A stretch of DNA of 8,397 nt from Candidatus Brocadiaceae bacterium (GTDB lineage Bacteria > Planctomycetota > Brocadiia > SM23-32), in NCBI GenBank assembly GCA_003551785.1, contig PUNP01000313.1:1-8397 (forward strand), given 5' to 3'. A program made the translations under genes and the position numbers. Positions within the stretch are counted from its first letter, which is position 1; each line of letters begins with the position of its first letter. Below the pieces are notes generated by a model. The model saw only the letters and a list, made by a program, of their open reading frames with translations. It had not been told where the DNA came from and ran no database searches. Below are positions 1 through 7,800 of this stretch, piece after piece.

Positions 1-845
1 CAGCTCTTGAAATGTCGGGACGCACCGAAGAGGCCGAGGAGGCTTTCAAAAGGGCTAAAGAACTGAATCCTGATTATGAGAGAGGACCTCGGGAAGATGA
101 GGTTGAACAGAAGGATGTTGAAGAAGAGGGGATAGAAATCGTTACAGAAGCCAAAGGCACTGTAAAGCAGCCGACCCCATGGCCAACCAGAGCGCCTACC
201 GAGCCTGTAGAAAACCCTATGTCCGTCAAGATAGATACGTGCGAAGACGGCATCCCGACCGTCAGGGTCGTTCGTGAAGGGGACGTTTATTTTGAGTTCA
301 ACGGTTCAAAATCCTACGGTATCAGCAATGCAGAACTCAGTGTCAGCGGTCATTATCTCCTGATCCACTTTGCGGAGGAGTTCGATTTTTACTTTCAAAA
401 AGTCAAAATATTCCGCCTGAGCGATGGTGCACTCACTGGTCACTTCGATCCGAGTCGAATAGGCAGCGTCAAGTGGACTTACGGCGATAAAATTCTGAAT
501 TTCGTCTCGGCAGGCTTGGGTATTCATGTGGTCAGGGTCTATGATATCCTGGGCGGGAAACTCTATGAAGAAACGACGACGGGCAGTAAAATGTCGCGTG
601 GCGGGTATTTTATAATGTATCCGACCGGGTGGGGACAGCCCTCTTTTGAGATTTATGATGTAAACACCGGCGAAAGGGTCGTGCTGCTGGATTACTACGA
701 GCAGGGATACCAGGACTATCCCATCACCAAATTCACTGATACGGAAATGATAGTCAGGCCTTTTAAACTGACCAGGGAGCCGTATGAACTGATTGAAGTG
801 GGAACGTTAACATTCGCGCTTCCGGCTCCGCCGCCGGGGATGTAG
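1..845 (+). CDS. TPR protein with C-terminal propeller-like domain, 5'-truncated
   Basis: The frame is open to the left edge (first full codon at position 3). The ATG at 12 has no Shine-Dalgarno site and sits inside a TPR helix, so it is most likely an internal Met and the true start lies outside the window. Counting from that Met, the first 22 residues plus the three codons before them match the second half of a TPR unit (small/aromatic spacing, ending in LNPDY). An acidic stretch (residues 28-45) and a Pro-rich linker (52-70) follow. Residues 92-228 form a beta-strand-rich domain with repeated aromatic-Asp/Gly blades (VKIFRLSDG, VRVYDILGG, FEIYDVNTG), resembling beta-propeller blades. This domain aligns along its whole length with residues 50-188 of the next gene. 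The C-terminus is Pro-rich. The TPR part suggests protein binding; the precise role is unknown. Export cannot be judged because the N-terminus is missing. Confidence 0.85.
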   Translation, partial: ALEMSGRTEEAEEAFKRAKELNPDYERGPREDEVEQKDVEEEGIEIVTEAKGTVKQPTPWPTRAPTEPVENPMSVKIDTCEDGIPTVRVVREGDVYFEFNGSKSYGISNAELSVSGHYLLIHFAEEFDFYFQKVKIFRLSDGALTGHFDPSRIGSVKWTYGDKILNFVSAGLGIHVVRVYDILGGKLYEETTTGSKMSRGGYFIMYPTGWGQPSFEIYDVNTGERVVLLDYYEQGYQDYPITKFTDTEMIVRPFKLTREPYELIEVGTLTFALPAPPPGM

Positions 846-848
846 TTT

Positions 849-873
849 AAGCGAGCGCCACTCGCCCCTACAT
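849..873. repeat. REP-like palindrome between the paralogues
   Basis: GCGAG at 851-855 pairs with CTCGC at 861-865 across a 5-base loop, and the right arm continues into CGCCCCTACA. Read on the minus strand this gives TGTAGGGGCGAG. That resembles the widespread family of short intergenic palindromes in bacteria that begin TGTAGGGGCGA. Only one copy is visible, so the repeat assignment is inference. It begins 6 bases after the stop codon at 843-845, so it could also act as a weak terminator or as an mRNA 3'-end stabiliser for the first gene; a short T-run follows at 872-876. Confidence 0.3.
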
Positions 874-969
874 TTTTGGTTTTGAAAGGGCGTCATTCGG
901 CCGGATGTGTTTTTTGTGTGGTGAGCGTCATTTATCACCTGCAATTTTTCAGAAGGGAGAAATATCACT

Positions 970-1848
970 ATGAAAATGCGGATTATCTACTTGCTTATAG
1001 CAACTTGGTTGAGTTTTTATGTCCCCGCGGCACCTGCATACACATTGCATAATGACCGGGATGACAGTGATCCGGACTCCGCAGCTTCAGTCGCATGGGT
1101 GGAGAAGGACGGAGAGAAGATATTCGAGTATGAAATCCCCGATAACATGGAACTGAATTCAGCCGCTGTTAGCCCAAGCGGAAATTACATTTTTATTCAC
1201 ATAACAGAACAGCGATTCGTCCCGGGGGATGTTTATATTTTCCGGCTGCATGACGGTGCTGAAATAGGGTATTTTGATGCCATGCCCCTTGGAGGAAATA
1301 TATTCTGGGCCTATGGAGAAAAAATTATATTTATCTCCAGTGCTGGTTCCTATAACGTGGGGTTCAGTGTCTTTGATATCACGGGAACGCGGCTCTACAG
1401 GAGCACCCACTGCGTATTGTACTCAAGCAGAGATGGTTATTTTGTCGTCTATTCCCCCTGGGGCAGTCCGACAGGCGATACGACGAATGTTGAGATGTAT
1501 AATGTCAACACCCATACCTGGACGGTGCTGGCTGAGGATGTCTGTAAGAAGAATGATGAGATCAATGTTGATATGGAGAGGGGGGTTGTCGAAATAGTCT
1601 ATCACGATGGGGAGGGCAAAGTGATCGACCTGCCGCCTTCGCCCTCCGAAAGAATCCGGAGAATTGAAGCTCCCAATGTAAGTCCCTCGGAGTACAGCGT
1701 TCGGGAAGGCGATACGCTTTGGTCCATAGCTGATCTGTTTTATGGAAACGGCCACGAATGGGCAAGGATAGTTAAGGCGAATAAAGAAAAAATCGGAGAT
1801 GATGGGCTTATTACGTCGGGCATGAGGATTGTAATACCTGGGGAATGA
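970..1848 (+). CDS. Exported LysM protein with propeller-like domain
   Basis: The protein has 292 residues. The start is ATG 970, with GGGAG at 955-959 upstream; a second in-frame ATG lies two codons on. Residues 1-23 form a signal peptide: basic MKMR, a hydrophobic core, then APA before the likely cleavage site, so the mature protein should leave the cytoplasm. An acidic linker (27-37) precedes a beta-rich domain at about 50-188 that is paralogous to the preceding gene product (for example VYIFRLHDG and IFWAYGEKI against VKIFRLSDG and VKWTYGDKI). Residues 242-290 are a LysM domain with the typical REGDTLWSIA start, a YGNG turn, an ANKEKI helix and SGMRIVIP end. LysM binds peptidoglycan-type N-acetylglucosamine polymers, so the protein probably docks on the cell wall in the periplasm. 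Two cysteines (148, 192) could form a disulfide. The 124-bp gap from the first gene includes a weak hairpin (920-924 with 935-939). Function beyond wall attachment is unknown. Confidence 0.88.
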   Translation: MKMRIIYLLIATWLSFYVPAAPAYTLHNDRDDSDPDSAASVAWVEKDGEKIFEYEIPDNMELNSAAVSPSGNYIFIHITEQRFVPGDVYIFRLHDGAEIGYFDAMPLGGNIFWAYGEKIIFISSAGSYNVGFSVFDITGTRLYRSTHCVLYSSRDGYFVVYSPWGSPTGDTTNVEMYNVNTHTWTVLAEDVCKKNDEINVDMERGVVEIVYHDGEGKVIDLPPSPSERIRRIEAPNVSPSEYSVREGDTLWSIADLFYGNGHEWARIVKANKEKIGDDGLITSGMRIVIPGE

Positions 1849-2024
1849 AGCCCTCAACATAAAGGTTCTTATTTTCATCCTTCCACCTAATCCACCACCT
1901 CTGCATCAAAAACCCGCAATCTTCCCTTATTTCTTCTTACGGAATCAAAGTTATTTTTTAAAATAATCCAGTAAGAACCGCAATTTTCACATTTCTGAAT
2001 CCCCCGCCGCTCTCCACATTCACA

Positions 2025-2049
2025 AGCAGTCTTTTCCTGCTGGTTTTTT
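2025..2049 (+). terminator. Weak intrinsic terminator candidate
   Basis: AGCAG (2025-2029) pairs with CTGCT (2037-2041) over a 7-base loop. Two G and a run of seven T follow. The stem is only 5 bp, so efficiency would be low. It lies about 180 bases after the LysM gene stop and is the first plus-strand hairpin plus T-run downstream of it. Confidence 0.35.
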
Positions 2050-2180
2050 TAGAATAGTCCCCGTATCTCCCCTTTATCCGCCGTTTATTAATAGCATAGT
2101 TTCTCTGCTATCTTTAACTGTCCTAAAACTGACTGTACCATTGCTGACGACAACTAAAAATCCCTGCTGATGACAATTAT

Positions 2181-2202
2181 AATCCCAGACTTCGGGATTT
2201 TA
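2181..2202 (+). terminator. Second weak terminator-like hairpin
   Basis: AATCCC (2181-2186) pairs with GGGATT (2194-2199) across a 7-base loop, and a short T-rich tail follows. The stem is perfect but short and the T-run is minimal. It could be a back-up terminator for the LysM gene or just a chance palindrome. Confidence 0.25.
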
Positions 2203-2464
2203 ATGAAAGATTACCGGTTAATTACGTTAAAAAAGGAATTCCTACCTCAGCACCCACCATTAAAACTCACGCCGCATAACCCCCTTAACTTGATCAACTA
2301 AAGTATGTTACGCATTCCTTTCAAGATGATTTTCAAAAAAAAAAGTAAATTCTCGTTATAAAACCAAAAAAGTTCCGACATATGGAATAGAACAAACCTG
2401 ATTGGCTGAAAGACAGCGGCGCTCAGGGGAATAAAAACTGACTGTCTAAAACTTTTGATAATAC

Positions 2465-2664
2465 AGGAGGCTTCGAAATGAATGCGAAGAATTTTGAGTC
2501 CTGAGTTCTGAGGGCGTAGAAATGTGGCCGGGCAAATAAGTTCATCCGGCTTTGCAGGTGACGTTGAGAAATACTTTAGACCCGACACCCGACTTGGAGG
2601 TTTCGGGAGATCGGGAAATCTAATTGTGAAAGGATAATTTTGAAATAACTCTTAATTGAGGAGT
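2465..2664 (+). promoter_or_regulatory. Structured leader upstream of the small TPR gene
   Basis: This 200-base stretch is denser in inverted repeats than the rest of the gap. In order: CTTCG/CGAAG (2471-2475 with 2485-2489) with an ATG in its loop; GCCGG/CCGGC (2527-2531 with 2546-2550) interleaved with GCAAA/TTTGC (2532-2536 with 2551-2555), so the two pairings compete; and a two-tier hairpin with CCCGA twice on the left (2581-2585, 2588-2592) and TCGGG twice on the right (2603-2607, 2611-2615), whose loop holds GGAGG. Last, ACTC (2648-2651) can pair with GAGT (2661-2664) and partly cover the gene's own ribosome site GAGGAG (2658-2663). It may be a cis-acting RNA element or part of a dispersed repeat; no known riboswitch class was recognised. 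Confidence 0.3.
2478..2504 (+). CDS. Possible 8-codon leader peptide
   Basis: ATG 2478 opens a frame encoding MNAKNFES and ends at TGA 2502-2504. A perfect AGGAGG site lies at 2465-2470, seven bases ahead, which is a better ribosome site than that of the downstream TPR gene. The start codon lies in the loop of a CTTCG/CGAAG hairpin. The peptide contains no run of one amino acid that would point to classical attenuation. It could be a real upstream frame that tunes the gene at 2670, a decayed gene start, or chance. Confidence 0.2.
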   Translation: MNAKNFES

Positions 2665-2669
2665 CAAAT

Positions 2670-3239
2670 ATGTCAAACGTAGCAAAAAATACAATCGATG
2701 TTGAAGGAAATGTCGTGAAGGATTCAGGTGAAAAAGTGACCTGCGTCGGACTGGACGAAAACGACCGGGTCGGCCTTCTCTATCCTCTTAATCATAGCAG
2801 TGCTGAGGATAAACTCAGGATGGCAGATGAAATCCTGGAAGAAGAACCTGATGATGAAGAAGCCCAGTTTGAAGCCTGGCAGTTTCAGGCCGAGGGCTTA
2901 CTTCAGCAGGGCAAGTATGAGGATGCTCTGGAAAAGGCCAATAAGCTTTGTGGCGCTGAAGCCGGTTTGATGACCGAGTTCCAGCTGAAAAGCCAGATTC
3001 TTCTTTGCCTGGGAAGGTATGATGAGTCACTTCAGGCAGCCAAAGAAGCTCAAATTGATCCGGAGCAATACCTTGCCCAGGCACTTGAAGCGCATAACCT
3101 CATATATATGGGAAAATACGCCGAGGCTAACCTCATTGCTGATTTCGTGGCCGCCTTCGATGATGGAATGGGCTTCAGACTCAAGCAGGAAGTGTTCAGG
3201 CAAATGGAAAAAATCGAATTGGAAGCGATGAACGCATAG
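2670..3239 (+). CDS. Small TPR-repeat protein
   Basis: The protein has 189 residues. ATG 2670 is preceded by GAGGAG at 2658-2663 with six-base spacing, so the start is well supported. Residues 1-42 are a non-repeat N-terminus without a signal peptide or membrane segment. An acidic helix (52-66, rich in Glu and Asp) leads into helix-turn-helix repeats of TPR type: about 67-95 (AEGLLQQGKYEDALEKA), 104-130 (SQILLCLGRYDESLQAAKEA) and 134-165 (EAHNLIYMGKYAEAN). The final helix ends at Ala189. TPR units form a superhelical groove for protein partners, so this is probably a cytoplasmic adaptor; no catalytic domain is present. Sampled coding GC is about 53%, unlike the AT-rich gene after it. It could be transcribed alone, since a structured leader precedes it and a GC-rich hairpin follows. 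The partner is unknown. Confidence 0.85.
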   Translation: MSNVAKNTIDVEGNVVKDSGEKVTCVGLDENDRVGLLYPLNHSSAEDKLRMADEILEEEPDDEEAQFEAWQFQAEGLLQQGKYEDALEKANKLCGAEAGLMTEFQLKSQILLCLGRYDESLQAAKEAQIDPEQYLAQALEAHNLIYMGKYAEANLIADFVAAFDDGMGFRLKQEVFRQMEKIELEAMNA

Positions 3240-3265
3240 ATTCGGGACTATGTCCGGAAGAGCAA

Positions 3266-3297
3266 GGGACCCGGCGGGAACTGTCCTCTCGGGTCCC
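3266..3297 (+). terminator. GC-rich hairpin after the TPR gene
   Basis: GGGACCCG (3266-3273) pairs perfectly with CGGGTCCC (3290-3297). The inner GGA (3277-3279) and TCC (3284-3286) can extend the structure. It lies 27 bases past the stop codon. The trailing sequence is T-rich only in part (ACTCTCTACATTT), so it may be an inefficient terminator or an mRNA end-stabilising structure. Confidence 0.5.
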
Positions 3298-3332
3298 ACT
3301 CTCTACATTTAAATGAAAATAATAACTTAATC

Positions 3333-3340
3333 AAGGAGGT
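3333..3340 (+). promoter_or_regulatory. Consensus ribosome binding site
   Basis: AAGGAGGT is a full match to the anti-Shine-Dalgarno complement and ends four bases before ATG 3345. It fixes the start of the 454-residue protein and predicts strong translation. No clear promoter is visible in the 47 bases between the upstream hairpin and this start. Confidence 0.8.
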
Positions 3341-3344
3341 AGTT

Positions 3345-4709
3345 ATGAGTATAAAGGCTGTCGATATTTTTAAAAAACCTAGCGTGGGCAATTTAGATTT
3401 AAGCAATATAGAACATTGTTATCTCTTGAAAACACATCAGGAAATGAAAGAAGAAATGTTGGAATTTTTGCAGAAAAAAACAGAGGGGATAAGTTTTTCT
3501 CCCAACATTTACGTTGAAGTCCAGAAAATACTTAGAGAAAAAAAGAGGCGAAGCAACTATGTTTTTGAACCTTATATACTACGTCCAATAAATAAATTTG
3601 AAGGCGGGCTTTGTGATGTTGTTTTTCATGATGTAAAGGCGTGCAAACAGGATAAGGGGAATATCTATGACACAGCCTACGATATGTCCGTATGGTCCAC
3701 CATCCCCTTAGTAAGCAAATATCATAAGGATGATTTAATACTTCCTATGTTGACCGTGAAAGGATTAGGCACTGTTTTTTCTGTCAGGGGGCATGCGTTT
3801 AAGCGTCTTGAAGAAAATACCGATATAACGATCAATCACAGTGCCCATTTTTGTGCCAGTGCTATGGAAAATCAGGTCACTTACGATGAAAACGGTCAGC
3901 CCTGGCTTTATATTTTTGATGCCATATCCCTTGACCCGTTAGGGGCTGCACCGTTGGAATATACGCGAGTTCGGTTTGGTGAGGAAAAAGATAAAAGGGA
4001 AGGATGGACAGCAAAAACATTTTATTCTTTGGATATGCTAAACAAGGCTGGTGGAAAGATAAATCTGATTACCCGCCCGAAATCTCCTTCTGTTTTTGTC
4101 GAAAAAATACTGAGTATGGAGGATACAGCGGTGTTTTGGCGGGATGGAGTGTTAAAGATGAATAAAGACGAAATTATTGGAAATGGTATAGCAGACTTTT
4201 TCTATCCCTTCTTCAATCGTGTTTTTTATTTATATGCAAAGGAATTTGGTAAGTTGTCCCCCCAATTTGCAACTGAACGTTGGTTTCAGGATTGTGTAGC
4301 TCGGGCGGAGATTTCAGGAAACGATTGGGAGTTGGTATTGGAGGCGTTCAAAGAATTGCAAAGCAGGGAAAAACGCGGAGCAATTATTATATACCCACAG
4401 CCACATAGGCATCAGCCAGGGTTACGCTGGTGCGTAGAAACTTTTACTGATGACCAAAGGATAAAGGAAGAAATGTATAGACGCTTGGCAAATTTTCAAA
4501 TCGGTCGCGCTTTAACCAGAAAAGTGCAGGAAAAAGTGGAAAAAGTGGATCCTCGCAAAGAATGTGTGGTTGGGATTATCACAGGCAAAAAGACCGAAAT
4601 AAGCTATTGGCGAATGAATGAAAGTGATATTGACAGAAGATGTTCATTAAATTCCTCAATGTTCTTTAAAAAACATGTAAGAATTAAGGCACTCGGAGAA
4701 AAGTGGTGA
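3345..4709 (+). CDS. Unrecognised 454-residue protein, convergent to TPR-CHAT gene
   Basis: The start is set by the consensus AAGGAGGT just upstream. I do not recognise the family. There is no signal peptide and no membrane-length hydrophobic segment, so it is likely cytoplasmic. Visible traits: a charged helical region at 32-71 ending in REKKRR; a central mixed beta-rich part (75-260) with NHSAHFC at 164-170 and an acidic-aromatic WLYIFDAISLDPLG at 187-200; an aromatic patch FFYPFFNRVFYLY (285-297); PHRHQPG at 353-359; and a basic C-terminal tail. Eight cysteines are scattered without a CxxC zinc pattern. The His clusters could bind metal, but no catalytic signature is clear. Sampled GC is 33-42%, well below the preceding TPR gene. 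It ends 179 bases from the 3' end of the CHAT gene on the other strand. An accessory or horizontally acquired origin, and a partner or substrate relation to the CHAT protein, are inferences from composition and position only. Confidence 0.85.
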   Translation: MSIKAVDIFKKPSVGNLDLSNIEHCYLLKTHQEMKEEMLEFLQKKTEGISFSPNIYVEVQKILREKKRRSNYVFEPYILRPINKFEGGLCDVVFHDVKACKQDKGNIYDTAYDMSVWSTIPLVSKYHKDDLILPMLTVKGLGTVFSVRGHAFKRLEENTDITINHSAHFCASAMENQVTYDENGQPWLYIFDAISLDPLGAAPLEYTRVRFGEEKDKREGWTAKTFYSLDMLNKAGGKINLITRPKSPSVFVEKILSMEDTAVFWRDGVLKMNKDEIIGNGIADFFYPFFNRVFYLYAKEFGKLSPQFATERWFQDCVARAEISGNDWELVLEAFKELQSREKRGAIIIYPQPHRHQPGLRWCVETFTDDQRIKEEMYRRLANFQIGRALTRKVQEKVEKVDPRKECVVGIITGKKTEISYWRMNESDIDRRCSLNSSMFFKKHVRIKALGEKW

Positions 4710-4737
4710 AAGAAATAGGTTGCATCTTTTTCCCAAT

Positions 4738-4777
4738 TACCGCCGTCGTCGCTGCGATACAAACTACGGCGGCGGTA
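4738..4777. terminator. Hairpin between convergent genes
   Basis: The 12-base arms 4738-4749 and 4766-4777 (TACCGCCGTCGT against ACGGCGGCGGTA) pair with a single G-U wobble over a 16-base loop. The hairpin sits in the convergent spacer, where a bidirectional terminator would be expected. Neither side has a strong T-run directly after the stem, so Rho-independent termination is uncertain. A second small hairpin, CAACAT/ATGTTG, lies at 4825-4841. Confidence 0.4.
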
Positions 4778-4888
4778 TCTCCATAGACATTCAACTCCAA
4801 CTGTTACGCATAAGACATGTCCTGCAACATCACACATGTTGGAGATACATTCCAGACCGGCAGTGCAGCACGGAAAAAGAGCGAATGA

Positions 4889-7800
4889 TTATAAGCTCCC
4901 CTGCACGCTCACCACAAAAGCCGCCCAGTCACGGGGATGTAAGTTCTGCTCGTTTTCACGTGCCTGGTTTATTATTTGTCTTTGCGTTTCTGTCATTGCC
5001 GTAGCAGCGCAGCCACCTTCAAGATAGCGCCCGTAAAAATCTATCATCAGTTCGGTGGTTTCAGTATCCGGAACTTTCCAGAGCGTCAGAATCAAATTCT
5101 GAGCTCCCGCCTGAACAAAGGCGCGCCTCAGTCCCATAACGCCTTCGCCACCAGTCATTTCACCCAGCCCCGTATCACAGGCCGAAAGAACGACAAGGCG
5201 CGTGCCCCACAAATCGAACGTGCCCACTTCCTCGGCGGTGACTATACCGTCCTCAAGGTCTTCGCGAATCACTTCTTCGAGGGCACGTGATGCGCCTGCA
5301 AGGGCAAGGCCGGAGCGGTGCATGGGGTTAGTTACTCTGGCGGCGGGCACATGTGGCAGTTCTCCCCGCCTGAGATCGACAACCGGCCCGCTCACCGCCG
5401 GAGGCTCCTCATCCTCCGTGTCTTTGAGAAAAAATCCGTGCGTTGCAAGATGTAAAAAAGCGGGTTTGCTTACAGATTTAAGGCGCGGCTCCGATGCATC
5501 GATTCCGAACCAGGTTTCGACGTTGTGGCCTTGCTGTTTGAGCATTTTACCAATGGTTTCAACCTCTTTTCGGGTGCCGGGAAGAGGCCCAAAACTCATG
5601 CGGGTTAGCATAGAGCGGTCCTGGTCGGTAACGGCACTTCTGTGAGCCGCCTCCCGGGTAAGAAAAGCCGTCTCTATTTTTCCTGTATCAGCATCCGCCA
5701 GGGCAAAGTCCGGATCGCCGAACAGAACAGCGCCCCCTGTGCTTTCTTCTATCTGCCGTATCAGGTCGCGTCCGCTGCCGACGTAAGAAATGTTATATTT
5801 TTCGACAAGATAACGGTCATCCGGTGAGATAAGCGCTGCAAAAGGCAGGAAGTTAAGCTCACCGTCGGGGCTTATTATCACTGAGCTTTTGCCTTCCAGG
5901 TGTTTTTCAATGGGAGCCCATATCTTTTCGTATAGCTCGCGGCTCAGAGCGGTAACCGATTTTTTCCTTTTTATTGCACGTTTCTGCCTGTTTATCAGGT
6001 CATGTATTTTCTCAGCATCGCCGAGTTCTACGAATTCCAGTTCGTCTTCACTGCTGCCGATAATAAACGCTGCGTATTCGGCGGGAAGAAAAAAATCATC
6101 AAGCCCCATCTCTTCTTTCTGTTCTGCTGTAGCTATCGGTTGAAATCGGGTTAGCTCTATCAATGAATATCCCTCCGGTATGGCCTCCCTGACTTGATTG
6201 AGAGTTACTCGCGAGGCACGGCGGCCTTCCCGATAACGTCCTGCCTTTCTTGCCAGACGACGTTCGAGCTGTTCGGCTTCTTCGGTAAGGTTTTCTGTTA
6301 GTTCTCTGCGTTGCTTAATCTGCTCCGCGGTAAAATCTGATATATCTTCAAATATTATGTTAGAGACCTTGGTTCGTATGTTCCTTATTTCTTCCCAAAG
6401 ATTCTGAGCCGCAGGATCGTCGCTTATTAGCTTACGGTCTTCAAGCATGGAATCAGCAACAACAGCTTTGGTGCGCAGAATCCACTTATAACTATCTTCT
6501 ATGAAGCGTTTTCTAATGTCACTATCCTTTATAGAAGAAAGGTAAAGATTTTGGGGAAGCGATTGTAAGAAGCTTTCAAAAGCTATTCTTTGACGTTCGG
6601 ACGTGCTCCAGTAAACATTTTCTCTCAAAATATTGACCCCCTGAATGGTTTCATTGAGTTCCTGGAAGACCATTTCATTATTACCTAATAAATACCAGCT
6701 TAAACAAAAAACAACATTTGCTCTAATAGTATGTAAATGCTGCTGACCAAGACTTTTTCGTAAGATAGACAATGACTCTTCAAGCAAGGTCTGAGAATAT
6801 ACAAAATCTCCCAAGAAAATATGTCCTATAGCATAACTGACAAGAGTAGTAGCTCTTTGCGCGCTTTCTTTACCTAAAGTGTTTTCTAAAATTTTAGAAG
6901 CCTTTCCGAGTGTTAAAACTGCTGATTCAGGGTCTTCTCTGAGTAAATGAAATACTGCCTCACCCGTCATGAGTTGAGGTAAAAAGGGATGTTTCTCCGG
7001 TAATACCTTCTCAAATATATCCTGCGCTGTATGAATGTGTAAATCAGCTTCCTCAAATTTGTCTTGAGTTAAGTAAATAACCCCTAATCTAAAATGGTTT
7101 AAACCAAGAAGATGATTCCAATGCCTCTCTCCATGTAAGGCTATACTTTTTTTGTAGTATTTTTCTGCTGACCTAAAGTCATGCATTTTCTCATATAACA
7201 AACCTTTTTTATAAAATACACCTTTGAGTATCTTCCTTCTTTCCCAGGGTATTTTGGAGGGCATCAATGTTGATATTTCTCTTATATCCAATTCCCCAAG
7301 AGCTTTATCCAAAATATCTCCTGCTACGGGATACTCCCCCATATCTGTCTTAACTATCGCCATAGAAACGAGGACATTAATAGCATCAGCATTAAATCCT
7401 TCTAATGATTCATCGAAAAAATCTAGGGCTTTTTGGATGAAATAATGTGATTTGTCAAGGTTTTCTAAACGGTAATAAACTGTTGCCAAATTATCTAAAA
7501 TCACCATATAAAGCTCACTTGGGTTTTCTTTTTCAGTTTTATATGCCTTTTTAAGCAAATTCAAAGCTTTATCATACTCCGCCATTTTTAGATAAAAAAC
7601 CCCAAAATCGTTCCACAATGTTGTTATATGTGGGGGATAATCGTCAAAATGTGTTTTGTAAACCTGAAAAACATCAGTATACAAACTCTTAGCCAAATTA
7701 AAGTTACCAGTCTTTCCGTAAATATCCGCCAATATCAATTTATAATTCAAGATATTGGCATTGGAGACTCCATAGCTAATATCGAGTATTTTAATTCCTT

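Larger units (their letters stand above)
1849..2464. other. Long AT-rich intergenic stretch, no gene seen
   Basis: No frame on either strand shows recognisable protein features, a good ribosome site or coding-like codon use. The stretch holds two weak terminator-like hairpins (listed separately), a GGAATTCC palindrome at 2237-2244, an A-run near 2335-2344, and two copies of AAAACTGACTGT (2126-2137 and 2434-2445). I could not place a convincing sigma-70 promoter. The minus-strand frame at 2298-2588 was rejected as a gene. Confidence 0.6.

Noticed and set aside
164..232. Pro-rich segment of the first gene as a signal peptide or lipobox
   Set aside because: It lies in the middle of the protein, between the TPR tail and the beta-rich domain, and lacks a hydrophobic core; it is a flexible linker.
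1274..1878. Overlapping frames on both strands inside the LysM gene
   Set aside because: The LysM gene has a signal peptide, a recognisable domain and a good start. The overlapping frames have none of these and are shadows.
2298..2588. Minus-strand open frame of 96 codons in the long gap
   Set aside because: No ribosome site precedes its ATG, the composition is odd, no domain is visible, and it overlaps the hairpin-rich leader of the plus-strand TPR gene antisense. It is better explained as chance or a dispersed repeat.
3345..4709. Gasdermin or other pore-forming partner for the CHAT protease
   Set aside because: Bacterial gasdermins are about 250-280 residues with hydrophobic beta-hairpins and an N-terminal palmitoylated Cys; this protein is 454 residues and shows none of these clearly.
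4720..5027. Plus-strand frames across the convergent spacer and CHAT 3' end
   Set aside because: No Shine-Dalgarno site and no domain; most of their length overlaps the conserved CHAT C-terminus on the other strand.
5202..6143. Plus-strand frames opposite the CHAT domain
   Set aside because: They are Ser/Arg-rich translations antisense to the conserved catalytic region, with no ribosome sites; artefacts of the GC-richer CHAT coding sequence.
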